DNA of 35,135 nucleotides. Source: Cellulosilyticum ruminicola JCM 14822 (GTDB lineage Bacteria > Bacillota > Clostridia > Lachnospirales > Cellulosilyticaceae). The notes under the pieces were generated by a model. It saw only the letters and a list, made by a program, of their open reading frames with translations, was not told where the DNA came from and did no database searches. A program made the translations under genes and the position numbers. Shown one piece after another: positions 34,882 through 35,135 of this stretch. The stretch lies in assembly GCF_001311925.1 (NCBI RefSeq), contig NZ_BBCG01000037.1:1-35135 (forward strand). Direction: 5' to 3'. Every line of letters begins with the position of its first letter. The first letter of the stretch is position 1.

Positions 34882-35091
34882 TCATACTTCTTGTCGCTTA
34901 ATCTTTTGTTTAATACCAGGTGCTTTAATCAGATTTTCAAAGTCATCTAAAGTGAGATTCATGGTCATTTCATCTTCTAAAGATTCAGGCCAACTAATGC
35001 TTCCTTTTTCCAAACGTTTAAAGTGGATCCAAAAACCATTATCTTCCCACATGTTAATGGTAAAATAAAATGGAGAGATTTCGGCAAACAA
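34882..35091 (-). pseudogene. IS66 Orf2 (TnpB), C-terminal part
   Basis: Minus strand, open from about 35091 to the stop at 34882. The block WEDNGFWIHFKRLEKGSISWPES is the conserved core of IS66 TnpB (DxGFWxxxKRLExGxxxWP); here only this short part is quoted. Beyond 35091 the frame meets stops, so the N-terminal half is either frameshifted or lost. The accessory role of TnpB is needed for transposition, which adds to the evidence that the element is dead. Confidence 0.65.
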
Positions 35092-35135
35092 AAATGGTGA
35101 AGATTATACATTTTATTACAATTATCTGTTACTCT

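Larger units (their letters stand above)
33093..35135 (-). mobile_element. IS66-family element, partial and decayed (runs off window)
   Basis: The end starting GTAAGCGTCAATTC at 33093 has the GTAA start typical of IS66 terminal repeats. Behind it lie tnpC and the 3' part of tnpB, both on the minus strand, in the order expected. The other terminus is outside the window, so the eight-base target repeat (candidate AGGTAAAT, 33085-33092) cannot be checked. Confidence 0.75.

Noticed and set aside
1-35135. Composite transposon bounded by the two IS elements
   Set aside because: The left element is IS4 family and the right is IS66 family; unrelated ends cannot move as one unit, and the right element is dead.

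Overview
The window looks like low-GC Firmicutes DNA, most likely from an anaerobic clostridium of the Lachnospiraceae/Cellulosilyticum kind. That placement is inference from the A+T-rich codons, the strong AAGGAGG-type ribosome binding sites, the ChvE-type sugar ABC transporter, the cytosolic GH2 enzyme with a DUF4982-like region, and the IS4 and IS66 elements. No rRNA, tRNA or CRISPR array was seen.

Left part (1-12.8 kb), an eroded metabolic region. It opens with the 3' end of an IS4-family transposase, followed by a 5'-truncated metallo-beta-lactamase-fold gene, an intact iron-containing alcohol dehydrogenase, and debris of an acyltransferase-3 gene. Next comes an apparently intact sugar-uptake operon (chvE-mmsA-mmsB plus a small lipoprotein). 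It is followed by a large cytoplasmic GH2 beta-galactosidase-like gene carrying a one-base frameshift, a LysR regulator with a frameshift on the minus strand, and a heavily decayed aspartate-semialdehyde dehydrogenase gene that has lost its catalytic-cysteine segment.

Central part (12.97-33.09 kb), the interesting region. This is one long, tightly packed, all-plus-strand gene set, visibly A+T-richer than the left part. In order it encodes: a DegT/StrS-type PLP aminotransferase with an extra N-terminal domain; a nucleoside 2-deoxyribosyltransferase-superfamily protein; a U32-like iron-sulfur protein; a small P-loop kinase; a GT-B-like glycosyltransferase; a second, AHBA/StsC-like DegT aminotransferase; an APH-fold kinase; a xylose-isomerase-like TIM barrel with a zinc ribbon; a radical SAM/SPASM protein; a GT2 glycosyltransferase; a GH13 protein; a Gfo/Idh/MocA dehydrogenase; a three-gene ABC-2 exporter (one permease frameshifted); a UDP-glucose dehydrogenase; another GT2; and a UDP-glucuronate decarboxylase. 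I read this as an uncharacterised biosynthesis-and-export locus for an amino-sugar, aminocyclitol or nucleoside-like glycosylated product. One subset (CMP-hydrolase-like protein, GT-B synthase-like protein, radical SAM, DegT, UDP-glucuronate supply) resembles the early cytosylglucuronic-acid steps of blasticidin/mildiomycin biosynthesis. Another subset (two DegT enzymes, Gfo/Idh/MocA, APH-like kinase) resembles streptidine-type aminocyclitol pathways. Neither assignment is proven.

Right edge (33.09-35.14 kb). A partial, decayed IS66-family element lies on the minus strand. Its end abuts the last biosynthetic gene by about six bases, so the locus may have been cut or rearranged there.
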